DNA of 64,000 nt from an uncultured Lachnospiraceae bacterium (GCA_910576975.1 CAJTJY010000001.1:1-64000), one strand, 5' to 3'; positions 26,176 through 36,487 are shown, counted from the first letter of the stretch. Notes: generated from the letters alone by a model not told the origin. Translations and numbers: made by a program.

Positions 26176-27423
26176 TTACTTTCTTGTATTCTTCAAAAAT
26201 TCTGGTATCTTGATATCATGCTCCTGCACGCTGCTCTCTGGCTTCTTGGCGCGCTGTATCCCCAAAGTAGACGGAGTCACCCCAAGATGACCTCTCTGAG
26301 TTCCCGTGGGCGTAGGAGCAGCTCCATAAGCGTTGCCAGGTCTTGCGCCTGTCCCTGCGCCAAACGCAGACGGCTGCCTCGTTCCTGCCCCTGCGCCAAA
26401 CGCAGACGGCTGTCTCGTCCCTGTCCCTATTCCGCCCTGTGGAGACATCACTTTCGGAGACGGCTTCTGAACCGCTCCTTCTAACCCTGTCGCTATCACG
26501 GTAATAATTGCTTCATCGGCCATGTTTTCATCATACTTAGCGCCAAAGATAATGTTTGCGCCCTCGCCTGACAGATCCTGGACATAATTTGCGGCGTCAC
26601 TGGCATCCAACAGGGAAATATCTCCAGAAATATTGATAATGACATGGGAAGCGCCTGTAATCGTGGTCTCCAAAAGGGGGCTCGCCACCGCCATCTTCAC
26701 TGCCTCTGTCGCCTTATCATCGCCTGTAGCCATGCCAATGCCGATATGAGCCAGTCCCTTATCCTTCATAACAGTCTGAACGTCTGCAAAATCCAGATTG
26801 ATGAGCGCAGGCACATTGATCAAGTCCGTAATTCCCTGTACCGCCTGCTGCAATACCTCGTCCGCCTTCTTTAATGCGTCTGGCATGGTGGTTCTCCGGT
26901 CCACGATCTCGAGCAACTTGTCATTGGGAATCACAATCAGAGTATCCACGCTCTCTTTTAACCGCTCGATACCGCCCAAAGCATTGACCATACGGGCTTT
27001 CGCCTCGAACTTAAAAGGCTTTGTGACAACGCCAACAGTCAAGATTCCCATTTCTTTTGCAATCCGGGCCACCACGGGAGCAGCCCCGGTTCCGGTGCCG
27101 CCACCCATGCCGCAAGTGACAAACACCATGTCTGCGCCTTTGATCTCTGCGGTCAGTTCTTCTATATTCTCTTCTGCGGCTTTCTGACCAATCTCTGGCT
27201 GTGCGCCAGCGCCTAGCCCCTTGGTAAGCTTCTCCCCGATCTGGATCAGCGTCGGAGCCTTACACAATGCCAGCGCCTGCTTATCTGTATTGACACCGAT
27301 AAACTCGACACCGCCTATATTTTCATCAATCATTCTATTTACTGCATTATTACCAGCGCCTCCGACACCTATCACGATGATCTTCGCACTGGATTCTGCT
27401 TCGGTCGTCATTATCTCAAGCAA
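26176..27423 (-). CDS. ftsZ: Cell division GTPase FtsZ
   Basis: A 415-residue tubulin homologue that forms the Z ring. Motifs: [17 protein letters not shown], the GTP loop [17 protein letters not shown], and the T7 loop NLDFADVQ. The C-terminal tail [12 protein letters not shown] is the usual binding site for FtsA/SepF-type partners. The linker before it contains a tandem 12-residue repeat ([10 protein letters not shown]..) encoded by two 36-base DNA repeats at 26357-26428. TTG 27423 is chosen, seven bases after AAGGAGG; an internal ATG at 27411 is too far away. Last gene of the dcw cluster. Confidence 0.95.
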   Translation of the reverse strand: MLEIMTTEAESSAKIIVIGVGGAGNNAVNRMIDENIGGVEFIGVNTDKQALALCKAPTLIQIGEKLTKGLGAGAQPEIGQKAAEENIEELTAEIKGADMVFVTCGMGGGTGTGAAPVVARIAKEMGILTVGVVTKPFKFEAKARMVNALGGIERLKESVDTLIVIPNDKLLEIVDRRTTMPDALKKADEVLQQAVQGITDLINVPALINLDFADVQTVMKDKGLAHIGIGMATGDDKATEAVKMAVASPLLETTITGASHVIINISGDISLLDASDAANYVQDLSGEGANIIFGAKYDENMADEAIITVIATGLEGAVQKPSPKVMSPQGGIGTGTRQPSAFGAGAGTRQPSAFGAGTGARPGNAYGAAPTPTGTQRGHLGVTPSTLGIQRAKKPESSVQEHDIKIPEFLKNTRK

Positions 27424-27579
27424 GGTTCTTCCTCCTTTTATTCAATATCTGAATATTTCTATCAATCTAAACCTTTTCTTCTAACCTAGTTTAAACTCCT
27501 GTATACTATAGTATAATTTTTTTACAAATTAATCAACAAAAAATTTTTAATTTTCTTAGGTTTTTTGAGGCGGTCCTCT

Positions 27580-28329
27580 TTATCCTGACTTCTCAAAAGT
27601 GATATCTTTGGTATTTTCCGTCCAGCTTTCTAAATGAAGCGTGCCTTTCTGCCCTTCCAGCTTCGGCATGAGATAAGAAAGCCTTACCACTTTCTCATTA
27701 AAATGTTGTGCCTGTCCCATAGAGACAGAAAGCTTTCCATATTTCAGCGTATAATTGCCTTCTCCTCCATATTTAATGCTTTCTGGCTCCAATTGATACT
27801 TTTTCAAAAGCTGCGTCAGGCTTAAGAGGTTTTTGAGCACGCTCTTTCCCTCAATGGGCAGCTTTTCGTTTAACACGATGCGCTTTACGTCCAAACCGTT
27901 GATCTTAGGAACGTTTTCAATGACTTCCGAAGACATCTCCACCACGACCCCGTCTTTGTCAAAATACGCATTCTGTCCCAAAGACTCTATGTAAACCCTT
28001 CCTAAAATCTCTTTTTCATATACGTCTATCTTTAGCACTTGGGGAGATTTAAGAGATACTTTCATAGAAGCAACAAAAGGAAGCTCCCTTGGTTCTTGAA
28101 ATTTATACTTAAAATATACATATAGGCTGCTCCAGGAATTTTCATCATCCAGCAGCCACTGCTCAATCACTTCCTCTGGGTGATGAGTACTTCCTGTTAC
28201 CACCACTTTTTTGACGACGAAAGCTTTTACAACAATCAGGGCAGCTATTGCCAGAATCAGCAGGAAGAAAAGAAAAGCCATTCCCGTCATTTTCCCTTTC
28301 CTATTCCGTCTTTTCCTTTGTCTTCCCAT
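27580..28329 (-). CDS. ftsQ: Cell division protein FtsQ/DivIB
   Basis: A 249-residue bitopic membrane protein of the divisome. A basic N-terminus (MGRQRKRRNRKGK), one membrane helix (residues 16-38), then the POTRA-like domain (VKKVVVTGSTHHPEEVIEQWLL) and the FtsQ domain with VYEKEILGRVYIESLGQNAYFDKDG. DivIB/FtsQ bridges FtsL-FtsB and the septal synthase. It starts 3 bases after the ftsW stop and has a GAGG site. Position before ftsZ agrees with the assignment; sequence similarity in this family is low. Confidence 0.82.
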   Translation of the reverse strand: MGRQRKRRNRKGKMTGMAFLFFLLILAIAALIVVKAFVVKKVVVTGSTHHPEEVIEQWLLDDENSWSSLYVYFKYKFQEPRELPFVASMKVSLKSPQVLKIDVYEKEILGRVYIESLGQNAYFDKDGVVVEMSSEVIENVPKINGLDVKRIVLNEKLPIEGKSVLKNLLSLTQLLKKYQLEPESIKYGGEGNYTLKYGKLSVSMGQAQHFNEKVVRLSYLMPKLEGQKGTLHLESWTENTKDITFEKSG

Positions 28330-28332
28330 TCT

Positions 28333-29448
28333 CTATTCCTCCAGACGAATCCCCCTAGAAACGCTCAAAACCAATCCAATCTCTGCCAGTAAAAATGCAA
28401 CGGAAGTGCCTCCATAACTGATAAATGGCAAAGAAATCCCTGTATTTGGTATGGTATTGGTTACCACTGCGATATTCAGAATTACCTGTATGGCTATGTG
28501 GGCAAGAACGCCTGTGGCAATCAAAGCTCCATATAAGTCCTGGGCATTGTTGGCAATCACCATAAACCGCCAGATTAGTATCACAAACAGCAAGATCACG
28601 CAAACTGCGCCGAACAGTCCCAGCTCCTCGCAGATGATAGAATAAATCATGTCATTTTGCGCTTCTGGCACGAAGCCAAGCTTCTGCATGCTTGCTCCCA
28701 ATCCCTTTCCAAACAAGCCGCCGGAGCCAATCGCGTAAAGTCCCTGCAATGTCTGGTAGCCTTTCTCATATTTCTCCGGCTCCAGCCAAATCTTTAGCCG
28801 TTCCGCCCGGTAAGATTCCAACATGATAAACGCTGCTCCAAAGGCGATCACCACGCCGCCCATTACAATAAACTGCATATATCTCGGGCTTGAGACAAAC
28901 ACCAGGCAAATAGCGATTCCCAGAATGATGATCGCCGTGCTCAAGTTTTCAGATGCCACAATTACAACCATCGGCATCACCATCAGCATCACTTTGATCA
29001 GGGCAGTAAACTTTCCCATCTGCTTCGGCATACGGCTGATCACAGTTGCTAGAAACACAATAATTGCGACTTTTGCCATCTCCGAGGGCTGAAAGCTAAC
29101 CGGCCCCAGCTTCAGCCAGCGCTTAGCACCGTTTAATTCCTGTCCCACAAACAGCACCAGGGTACACATCCCGAATGCCCCGGCATAAGCAAGCAACCAG
29201 AAGTTTTTCCATACTCGATAATCAATCTGTGCCACGAACGCCATTACGGCAATTCCTAGTATATCTGCAAAAAGCTGCTTTTTCAAATAGTAGGCGCTAT
29301 CCGAAAATTTGACCTGTCCATTATAGGAGCTTGTGCTATATAACATGACCAGCCCAAAACATACCATAAAAAACACGATGATCAACAGACTGTAGTCAAA
29401 ATACCGGAAATTTCTTTGTCTTTTGTCAGTCATTTCCTCTCTGACCAT
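28333..29448 (-). CDS. ftsW: SEDS glycosyltransferase FtsW/SpoVE
   Basis: A 371-residue polytopic membrane protein with about ten transmembrane segments. SEDS motifs are visible: GAKRWLKLGPVSFQPSEMAK near residues 110-130, EKGYQTLQGLYAIGSGGLFGKGLG, QNDMIYSIICEELGLFGA and TGISLPFISYGGTSVAFLLA. SEDS proteins polymerise lipid II together with a partner class B PBP. The position between murD and ftsQ favours FtsW (or the paralogue SpoVE) over RodA. AGAGGTG precedes ATG 29448. Confidence 0.88.
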   Translation of the reverse strand: MVREEMTDKRQRNFRYFDYSLLIIVFFMVCFGLVMLYSTSSYNGQVKFSDSAYYLKKQLFADILGIAVMAFVAQIDYRVWKNFWLLAYAGAFGMCTLVLFVGQELNGAKRWLKLGPVSFQPSEMAKVAIIVFLATVISRMPKQMGKFTALIKVMLMVMPMVVIVASENLSTAIIILGIAICLVFVSSPRYMQFIVMGGVVIAFGAAFIMLESYRAERLKIWLEPEKYEKGYQTLQGLYAIGSGGLFGKGLGASMQKLGFVPEAQNDMIYSIICEELGLFGAVCVILLFVILIWRFMVIANNAQDLYGALIATGVLAHIAIQVILNIAVVTNTIPNTGISLPFISYGGTSVAFLLAEIGLVLSVSRGIRLEE

Positions 29449-29540
29449 ACCAGCACCTCTATATTTTTACTTTTCTCATTCAGACAGCAGTTTAATATCC
29501 ATGAAACATGGCTATCTTCCTCATTACTCTTAAGAATAAG

Positions 29541-30908
29541 CTATTCCTGCAACGCCCTCGCCATTTGTTTAAACATATCACCTCTCTGTTCGTAATTTTG
29601 GAACATCCCCCAGCTTGCACATGCCGGAGACAACAACACTGCGTCCCCTTTCGCAGCATGGGCATAGCAGGCATCCACTGCCTCCTGAAGGCTCTCCACC
29701 AAAATAATGTCCTCTGCGGGATAACCCAATCGTACTGCGGTATCTCGTATCTTTTCCCGGGTAGCTCCAAGCAGAACTAATTTTTTTACCTTTCCTTCAA
29801 ATGCATTAATCCATTCGCCATACTGGGAATCCTTATCATATCCGCCCCCAATCAGGAGCGTAGGCCATTCCATGGCGCGGATTGCCTGAATTGCCGCATC
29901 TGGATTGGTTCCCTTGGAATCATTATAAAAACGGACTCCTCCCTTCGTCACCACATATTCTATTCTATGCGGGACAGCCGAAAAACGCACCAGAACTTCT
30001 TGTACTTTTTCCATAGAAACGCCAAATAGCAGCGCCATTGCCACCGCAGCCATGACGTTTTCATAATTATGTTTGCCAATCAATTTTAATTCTTTGACAT
30101 TGCAGACTATCCTCTGCTGTCGATCCCACGCCCAGATAATCTGATCTTTGTCTAGGTATATTCCTTGTTCTAGCTTTCTTTGACTGCTAAAAAACACTGC
30201 CTGGGCGCAGATCTGCCCGGCAAATTCCCGTAACAAGGGATCTTCATAATTCAAGACGCAAAACTGGTCTTTTCCCTGGTTGGCAGCAATCTGCATTTTT
30301 GCTCTCTGATAATTCTCCATCGTGTGGTGACGGTTGAGATGATCTGGCGTAATATTTAAGATAGCAGATATTTGCGGGCAAAACGTATGTACCGTCTCCA
30401 ACTGGAAGCTGCTGATCTCCGCCACGGTCACGGAATCTTTATCTGTATCCGCCACTGCGCCAGTGTATGGAATTCCGATATTGCCCACTATCTTTGCCTT
30501 GGAAACGGCATGTTCCATGATCGCACCCAGAAGCGACGTCGTAGTCGTCTTCCCATTGGTCCCGGTTATGGCAAGAATCCTGCCCCGTTCAAAGACATAA
30601 GCCAGCTCGATCTCTCCCCAAATCTCCACGCCTGCCTGGCGCATAGCCTCCACTACAGGAAGATCCGTAGGTACTCCGGGACTCAACACCGCTATATCGC
30701 ATCCAAGAATGACATCCTTTGGCAACGTCCCCAGGATAATCTCTGTCTTCTGCAACAACTTTGACTTTTTGCGAATCTCGTCTGTTTGCAATTTATCATT
30801 TCCATCATACAAAATTACCAAAAATCCATGGCTCACTAAGAGCTCTGCGGCGGCAATTCCGCTGATGCCAGTACCAAATACTAAAAACCTTTTCCCTTCC
30901 AGATTCAC
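29541..30908 (-). CDS. murD: UDP-N-acetylmuramoyl-L-alanine:D-glutamate ligase
   Basis: A 455-residue Mur ligase adding D-glutamate to UDP-MurNAc-L-alanine. N-terminal Rossmann domain (FLVFGTGISGIAAAELLVSHG), central ATP-binding loop ITGTNGKTTTTSLLGAIME, then AEISSFQLETVHTFCPQI, LNITPDHLNRH, and in the C-terminal domain YNDSKGTNPDAAIQAI. The length and motif order are standard. Strong AGGAGG before ATG 30908. It lies 43 bases after mraY and 92 before ftsW on the same strand. Confidence 0.94.
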   Translation of the reverse strand: MNLEGKRFLVFGTGISGIAAAELLVSHGFLVILYDGNDKLQTDEIRKKSKLLQKTEIILGTLPKDVILGCDIAVLSPGVPTDLPVVEAMRQAGVEIWGEIELAYVFERGRILAITGTNGKTTTTSLLGAIMEHAVSKAKIVGNIGIPYTGAVADTDKDSVTVAEISSFQLETVHTFCPQISAILNITPDHLNRHHTMENYQRAKMQIAANQGKDQFCVLNYEDPLLREFAGQICAQAVFFSSQRKLEQGIYLDKDQIIWAWDRQQRIVCNVKELKLIGKHNYENVMAAVAMALLFGVSMEKVQEVLVRFSAVPHRIEYVVTKGGVRFYNDSKGTNPDAAIQAIRAMEWPTLLIGGGYDKDSQYGEWINAFEGKVKKLVLLGATREKIRDTAVRLGYPAEDIILVESLQEAVDACYAHAAKGDAVLLSPACASWGMFQNYEQRGDMFKQMARALQE

Positions 30909-30951
30909 TGTTTTTCCTCCTGTCTATGAAAACGCTCCTTGGACGCATGTC

Positions 30952-31917
30952 TTACAATGCCATAAGCCCCACTAGGCACATGACTGCAGTTACGATAGAA
31001 AACACTGCCACGACCCTAGTCTCCGACCATCCGCCCAGCTCAAAATGATGATGTATCGGAGCCATACGGAAAATCCGCTTTCCCCCTGTCTTCTTAAAGT
31101 AGGTGACTTGTATCATCACAGACAGCAACTCCACCCAGTAAATCACCGCCACAATCAAAATAAATATCGGCACTTGCAGCATATACGCCGTAGACGCCAC
31201 AAATCCGCCCAAAGCAAGGGAGCCGGTATCTCCCATAAACACACTTGCAGGATAGACGTTAAACAGAAGAAATCCTAACAGCGCCCCCGCCACCGCACAG
31301 GTAATTGGCTCGATGCCGCTTTTAGTTCCAATAGCCACCACTGAGAAAAACGTGGCAATCAGTACCGTGACGCTAGAGGCAAGCCCATCCAGTCCATCGG
31401 TGAAATTTGCCCCGTTTACTGTTCCAACCACTGCCAGAAACATCACCGGGATTGCCAGCCATCCCAAATCCAAGTACATTCCGTCTTCAAATCCTCCGGT
31501 AAATGGAATCAGCATTTTAGAAGAGATATCCGTATATTGATTCATATAGAAAATAAATACTCCAGTAACCAGAATCTGTCCCAGCATTTTCTGCCAGGGC
31601 AGCAAGCCGTCAGACCGCCGCAGTACGACTTTCAGGTAATCATCCAAAAACCCGATAATTCCAAATCCTACCGTTACAAATAAAATAGGCATGATCTTCG
31701 GGTAATCTTTCATATAGAGGACAGACGTGGCAATGATGCCTGCCAGGATCATCAAGCCTCCCATGGTGGGGGTTCCTTCTTTTTTCAGGTGGGATTTTAA
31801 TTCTTCCCGCTCTGTCTGCCCTACTTTTAATTTTCTCAAAACCGGAATGATTACCGGGCCTAACACCGCCGTGATTACGAATGCAATCAGTACCGGAACT
31901 ATGATTTGCTGTGACAT
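30952..31917 (-). CDS. mraY: Phospho-N-acetylmuramoyl-pentapeptide transferase
   Basis: A 321-residue polytopic membrane enzyme that transfers phospho-MurNAc-pentapeptide to undecaprenyl phosphate, forming lipid I. Motifs: EGTPTMGGLMIL, GIIGFLDDYLKVV (the DD of the Mg site), ANFTDGLDGLASSVT, FMGDTGSLALGG and RMAPIHHHFELGGWSE. About ten transmembrane segments. AGAGGTG precedes ATG 31917. It lies 76 bases after the pbp gene and 43 before murD. Confidence 0.95.
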   Translation of the reverse strand: MSQQIIVPVLIAFVITAVLGPVIIPVLRKLKVGQTEREELKSHLKKEGTPTMGGLMILAGIIATSVLYMKDYPKIMPILFVTVGFGIIGFLDDYLKVVLRRSDGLLPWQKMLGQILVTGVFIFYMNQYTDISSKMLIPFTGGFEDGMYLDLGWLAIPVMFLAVVGTVNGANFTDGLDGLASSVTVLIATFFSVVAIGTKSGIEPITCAVAGALLGFLLFNVYPASVFMGDTGSLALGGFVASTAYMLQVPIFILIVAVIYWVELLSVMIQVTYFKKTGGKRIFRMAPIHHHFELGGWSETRVVAVFSIVTAVMCLVGLMAL

Positions 31918-31993
31918 TTTTACACCTCTTTGTCTCTACACTGTTTTCTGTTGATTGTATTTTAATATTTTCTCTAATCCTATCTGTAAGCAA

Positions 31994-33796
31994 TTATTCT
32001 GTAACAGCTTCCTCCTCGCCAGAATCTTTCTGATTCTCTGGAAGCTGTTGCTTTTCAATCCCAAGGTAAGGAAGAATATTTGAAAAAATTTCTTTTACCA
32101 CGGGAGCCGCTATCGTCCCGCCATAATAAATGCCCTGAGGATTATTAATGATAGTCAGGGCAAGAACCTGTGGGTTTTCTGCTGGCGCAAATCCCAAAAA
32201 AGAAGAAATATATTTATTCGCGCTTCTTGGGAGCGTTTGTGATGTCGCCGTCTTGCCGCCGATCGAAAAGCCTTCGATCTTTGCATTTTTACCGCTTCCC
32301 TCAGACACTACCTTTTCCAGTACGTTTCGCAGAGTTTTTGAAGTTTCGCTGCTGACGATTCCTTGCCGCATTGGATACTCCAAGGTTTCCACCAATTCCC
32401 CCTGATCGTCTTTTACAGAAACGCCGAAATGCGGGGTGATCCGGTTCCCTCCGTTAATCAAAGAAGATACCGTGGTTGCAAGCTGAATCGGAGTGATCTG
32501 AAAAGACTGCCCAAAAGACACTGTGGCAAGCTCCACTGGGCCCACATTCTTCTTGTTATGCATAATGGTCATTGCCTCTCCAGGCAAATCAATGCCCGTG
32601 CGCTCTAACAGCCCGAATTGTTTGAAATATTTATAAAAATTATCTGTCCCCAGACGCATTCCAAGCTCTATAAACACTGGATTACAGGAATTCATAATTC
32701 CCTGGGTAAAATCCTCTGCGCCGTGCCCGGTCCGCTTATGACAATGAATTCTGCGGTCCTCGACCACTTTATAGCCTGGACAGAAAAAATTATCCGTCAG
32801 GCTGACAACGCCCTCTTCAAATGAAGACGCCGCCGTAATGATTTTAAACACCGAGCCTGGTTCATAAGTGTCGTTGATGCATTGATTTCGCCACATCTGG
32901 TTCAGCAAATCCTGGCTATTGTCTTTCTGCTTCCCAGCAGTCTCCAAAGATTCCTGGGACTCTTTCTCTGGTTCCGTGATCAGGGTGAAAGGATCATTTA
33001 AATCAAATTCTGGGACGTTTACCATCGCCATGATCTCTCCATTTTGGGGATTCATCACAATGACCGACACGCTGTCCGCCGACTTGGCTTGCAAGACCTT
33101 TTTTGCAGCCTGCTCGCAATACATTTGAATATTATAGTCCAAGCTGATATGCAGATTGTTTCCATCTACGGGTTCCTGACGCCGTTCCCCGGCGTTTTCA
33201 ATCTCTACGCCCCGGGCGTCTGTGAGCGTCAGTATTTTGCCATTCGTCCCTTTGAGATAATCTTCGTATATCACTTCCAGACCGATAATCCCCTGGTTAT
33301 CCCCTCCGGTAAAGCCCAAAACCTTGGACGCCAAGGTGTCAAAAGGATAATACCGTTTGTAATCCTCATCTACCTTGACTCCTTCAAGACGGTAATCTCT
33401 GATCTTGTCTCCCGTCTCTTTGTCGACATTGGACTTAACCCGCTCTATGGAACTTACCTTTTCCACCCGTTTGCGAACCGTTTCCTCCTCAAGCCCTAGT
33501 TCTTTTGTCAAGACTTCAATCACTTTCTCTGGCTCTTTGACTTGGCTGTGAATCACAGAAATCGTGCACACGGTACGGTTGGTGGCAAGCACCGTTCCGG
33601 TGGCGTCTATGATCTTCCCCCTGGCCGCCTTGATATCCCGCTCCCTCTCATGTAAATCTTCCGCTTTTTTGCCATAATATTCTGAACAGAACACCATTAG
33701 GTAGACCAACCGTCCTGCCAGCAACGATAATACCAGGGTAACCACCGCAAATATAACTAATATTTTCTTGCGGTTATATGTCTTATTTCGAATCAT
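31994..33796 (-). CDS. Class B penicillin-binding protein (FtsI/PBP2-type) with KTA instead of KTG
   Basis: A 600-residue bitopic septal transpeptidase: one membrane helix (residues 12-32), dimerisation domain, transpeptidase domain. The active-site Ser lies in YEPGSVFKIITAA (SxxK) and the second motif is SCN (NSCNPVFIELG). The third motif reads GGKTATSQ, so the usual KTG is KTA. It is the second of two tandem PBPs; the paralogue upstream keeps KTG. Missing murE and murF genes bring it directly next to mraY. Either PBP may be FtsI or SpoVD-like; I leave the symbol open. Confidence 0.87.
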   Translation of the reverse strand: MIRNKTYNRKKILVIFAVVTLVLSLLAGRLVYLMVFCSEYYGKKAEDLHERERDIKAARGKIIDATGTVLATNRTVCTISVIHSQVKEPEKVIEVLTKELGLEEETVRKRVEKVSSIERVKSNVDKETGDKIRDYRLEGVKVDEDYKRYYPFDTLASKVLGFTGGDNQGIIGLEVIYEDYLKGTNGKILTLTDARGVEIENAGERRQEPVDGNNLHISLDYNIQMYCEQAAKKVLQAKSADSVSVIVMNPQNGEIMAMVNVPEFDLNDPFTLITEPEKESQESLETAGKQKDNSQDLLNQMWRNQCINDTYEPGSVFKIITAASSFEEGVVSLTDNFFCPGYKVVEDRRIHCHKRTGHGAEDFTQGIMNSCNPVFIELGMRLGTDNFYKYFKQFGLLERTGIDLPGEAMTIMHNKKNVGPVELATVSFGQSFQITPIQLATTVSSLINGGNRITPHFGVSVKDDQGELVETLEYPMRQGIVSSETSKTLRNVLEKVVSEGSGKNAKIEGFSIGGKTATSQTLPRSANKYISSFLGFAPAENPQVLALTIINNPQGIYYGGTIAAPVVKEIFSNILPYLGIEKQQLPENQKDSGEEEAVTE

Positions 33797-33890
33797 TGCA
33801 AAAACCTCATAAAATCTGTTATTACAATCTATTACTTTCTCTATGAGGTTATGTACTTTTTATCACGCCGTCCTTTTTATTTTCTTACCG

Positions 33891-35924
33891 TTATTCCGTT
33901 CCTGTTTCTGCCACGTCTTCCTCAGATTCCGCTCTTTGCGCAAGATCGTCTAAGTCCTGGGAAGCGCCTTCTGCACCGTTTGGCATAGAATTCGGCGTTC
34001 CTTCCGGCAAGCCTTCCGACGACTCGCCGCTTTCCTGAGGCGTTCCTCCCTCAGGCACCGGCGCTTCCTCATCTGGAAAAACATTAATATAAGGAAGAAT
34101 TTCCGTAAAGATCTCTTTTGCCATGCGAGTGGCAAGCGCGCTGCTCTGCTCGTCCACCGAAACATTCGCCTCGTCAATCACTACATATACGAGAACCTTC
34201 GGCTCGTCCACTGGAGCAAATCCAATAAAGGAAACTACATATTTCTTATCATCTCTGTTTCCTTTCTGCGCGGTTCCTGTCTTTCCGCCCATCGAATACC
34301 CAGGCACTTTCGCACTCTTTCCAGTACCTTCTGAAACGGTTTTATAGAGATAGCCTTTTATCTTGTCACTGGTTTGATTGGATATCGTCTGTTTAAGGGG
34401 CGTTGTGTCTACACGCTCAACCGTATTGCCATGTTCATCAATAATCTTCTTGACCAAATGGGGCTGGTAATAATATCCCCCATTGATAAGAGAGGAAAAT
34501 GCACTGGCAAGCTGCACCATCGTCACATTGAAATTCTGCCCAAAAGAATTGGTGGCAAGCGAGGTGGCGTCGGTATTCTCAGCCGTGTAAATCAGCGCAT
34601 CCGTCCTTGCCTCTCCTGGCAAATCAATATTCGTGCGCAGGCCAAAATTAAAGATATTCTGGTATTTATAAAAATCCTCTTTGCCGATATCCTCCGCCAT
34701 CTGCATCAGAGCGTCGTTACAGGAATCCATCACCGCTTTCTCAATGGTTTCCGTGCCATGCCCGCTGCGGTTGATACAGCGGATGTCATGACCTCCGATA
34801 TGCTCTACTCCGTCGCATTCATAACTTTCCTTAAGCTTGCCAGTATCCAGTCCCGCCGCCACCGTAAATGGCTTTGCCGTGGAACCTGGCTCATAAGTAT
34901 ATGTAATGCAAAAGTTTTGCCAGATGCTATTGAGCTTGTTGAGTCTCTCATTCTCGCTAAACGCATTAATTTCTTCTTGAGAACAGTATGGCGTTAAGTC
35001 CCACGGATTATTCAGGTCAAATACGAAATTATCAGACATTCCTAATATTTCGCCATTTTGCGGATTCATCACCACTACCCCGGTATGCTTGCTTCCCTCG
35101 CCTTCTTCCAACTCATCACGATAGGCGTCCTGAAAAGCCGCAATTTTTTTCTCAATGACGGTCTGAACATTTAAGTCGATGGTCGTAACCAGGCTGTTGC
35201 CATTGATCGGTTCCTTGATGGTCTTTTCCACATTATTGTCCGTATTCAAATATCCGTACTGTCTTCCATTGACGCCATTTAAGGTCTCATTATAATAATC
35301 TTCGAGCCCGCCAATGCCTTCGTTTCCAGAGGTGGTAAACCCCAGCACTTTGCACGCCAGTCCATTGTATGGGTACTGCCTTTTATATTCCTTTTCAAAC
35401 CATACCCCCTGCACATTGGGATTGACTTTCTTTTTCTTTTTATTCACCTTTGACTGCAGCTTCAGAAACTTGTCAATTTCTTCATACAGCAACTTTTTCT
35501 TGAGCACGCAATATCTGCTTTCCGGCTGTTCTCTCAGCGCTTTTCGCACTTCCTCTTCCGAAATATCTGGAAAGCATTCAACCAACGCCGCAATCGTCGG
35601 TTCCACATAGTCTTTATCTTCATTGACCAGCTTGCAGTCCAAAATAACATTATATACATCTATGTTTGTTGCCAGAATGCTCCCCTTGGTGTCCAAAATC
35701 TCTCCCCGCTGATATGGAATGATCTGATTTCCGTAACTCTGCTGGCTCAGCACCTGTTTCTCATACTCGTCTCCCTTTGCCTGGTCAATATACACCAGCC
35801 TTGCCACAAGCCCTCCGAGCAAAGCTATGATGAATACAAACAACACCAGGAGCTTTTTTTTCATTCTTCTGGAAAACCTCGCCGGTCCTCTCCTTTGCCT
35901 GGGCCTGTCCTTTCTGCCTGCCAA
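33891..35924 (-). CDS. Class B penicillin-binding protein, SpoVD/FtsI type
   Basis: A 677-residue transpeptidase with a basic N-terminus (GRKDRPRQRRGPARFSRR), one membrane helix (residues 26-47), dimerisation domain and transpeptidase domain with YEPGSTAKPFTVAAG (SxxK), SCN in MDSCNDALMQMA and GGKTGTAQ. The ~55-residue C-terminal tail is acidic, rich in Glu, Pro and Gly, with no PASTA domain. The start is TTG 35924 behind GAAAGGTGA. It follows ftsL by 7 bases, the usual place of ftsI/spoVD in the dcw cluster. Confidence 0.87.
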   Translation of the reverse strand: MAGRKDRPRQRRGPARFSRRMKKKLLVLFVFIIALLGGLVARLVYIDQAKGDEYEKQVLSQQSYGNQIIPYQRGEILDTKGSILATNIDVYNVILDCKLVNEDKDYVEPTIAALVECFPDISEEEVRKALREQPESRYCVLKKKLLYEEIDKFLKLQSKVNKKKKKVNPNVQGVWFEKEYKRQYPYNGLACKVLGFTTSGNEGIGGLEDYYNETLNGVNGRQYGYLNTDNNVEKTIKEPINGNSLVTTIDLNVQTVIEKKIAAFQDAYRDELEEGEGSKHTGVVVMNPQNGEILGMSDNFVFDLNNPWDLTPYCSQEEINAFSENERLNKLNSIWQNFCITYTYEPGSTAKPFTVAAGLDTGKLKESYECDGVEHIGGHDIRCINRSGHGTETIEKAVMDSCNDALMQMAEDIGKEDFYKYQNIFNFGLRTNIDLPGEARTDALIYTAENTDATSLATNSFGQNFNVTMVQLASAFSSLINGGYYYQPHLVKKIIDEHGNTVERVDTTPLKQTISNQTSDKIKGYLYKTVSEGTGKSAKVPGYSMGGKTGTAQKGNRDDKKYVVSFIGFAPVDEPKVLVYVVIDEANVSVDEQSSALATRMAKEIFTEILPYINVFPDEEAPVPEGGTPQESGESSEGLPEGTPNSMPNGAEGASQDLDDLAQRAESEEDVAETGTE

Positions 35925-35931
35925 CCGCCTG

Positions 35932-36459
35932 TCACCTTTCTGGAATATCCTCGTATTGATTCATATAGTCATTGGTTTCTACTTCAAAATACTGAATCTG
36001 CTTTTCTTCAGGGTATATCATCCCCAAATCCTGCATCGCTTTCTCACGGATTACTTCCAAATCCACTGAAATATTGATCTTCTTTTGAATTGCGTCATTG
36101 TCATTTTTCAGATTCAGCAAATCTGCCTCTAACCCTGTCACGCTCTTCATATATCCGTTTAGCTCTGACTGAAGCTGAACATAGTAGCCAAATACTCCCA
36201 TAAGCAGCACCATGGAAACTGCCAGAAACAGCACATACCCAGGGCTCATTTGAAGCGCCTGGGCCTGATTTCTCTTGGCTGCAGCCCTGGCATTTCTCTT
36301 GCGTAGCCTGTATTCTCGCTCTTCCTTCTGCTGCCGTAAATATTCTTCATGAATCTGTTCACTGTGCCGTCTATGGTCCTCTTGGACTCTTCTGACTGTA
36401 TTTCCGTCAATATAGCTTCCCGTTCTCTTCTGGTAATACTCTCTTTCCTGCTGTCTCAC
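35932..36459 (-). CDS. ftsL: FtsL-like cell division protein
   Basis: A 175-residue bitopic protein: a long basic, Arg/Gln/Glu-rich cytoplasmic N-terminus (EDHRRHSEQIHEEYLRQQ), one membrane helix near residues 74-95 (VLFLAVSMVLLMGVFGYYVQ) and a coiled coil (GLEADLLNLKNDNDAIQKKI) followed by a DLGMIYP motif typical of FtsL. FtsL with FtsB/DivIC activates septal synthesis. GTG 36459 is chosen because AGGAG lies eight bases upstream; a longer frame from 36543 would overlap rsmH by 56 bases. Position between rsmH and pbp supports the call. Confidence 0.8.
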   Translation of the reverse strand: MRQQEREYYQKRTGSYIDGNTVRRVQEDHRRHSEQIHEEYLRQQKEEREYRLRKRNARAAAKRNQAQALQMSPGYVLFLAVSMVLLMGVFGYYVQLQSELNGYMKSVTGLEADLLNLKNDNDAIQKKINISVDLEVIREKAMQDLGMIYPEEKQIQYFEVETNDYMNQYEDIPER

Positions 36460-36487
36460 ACTTCCAACTCCTATCTGTGCTGTCTGT

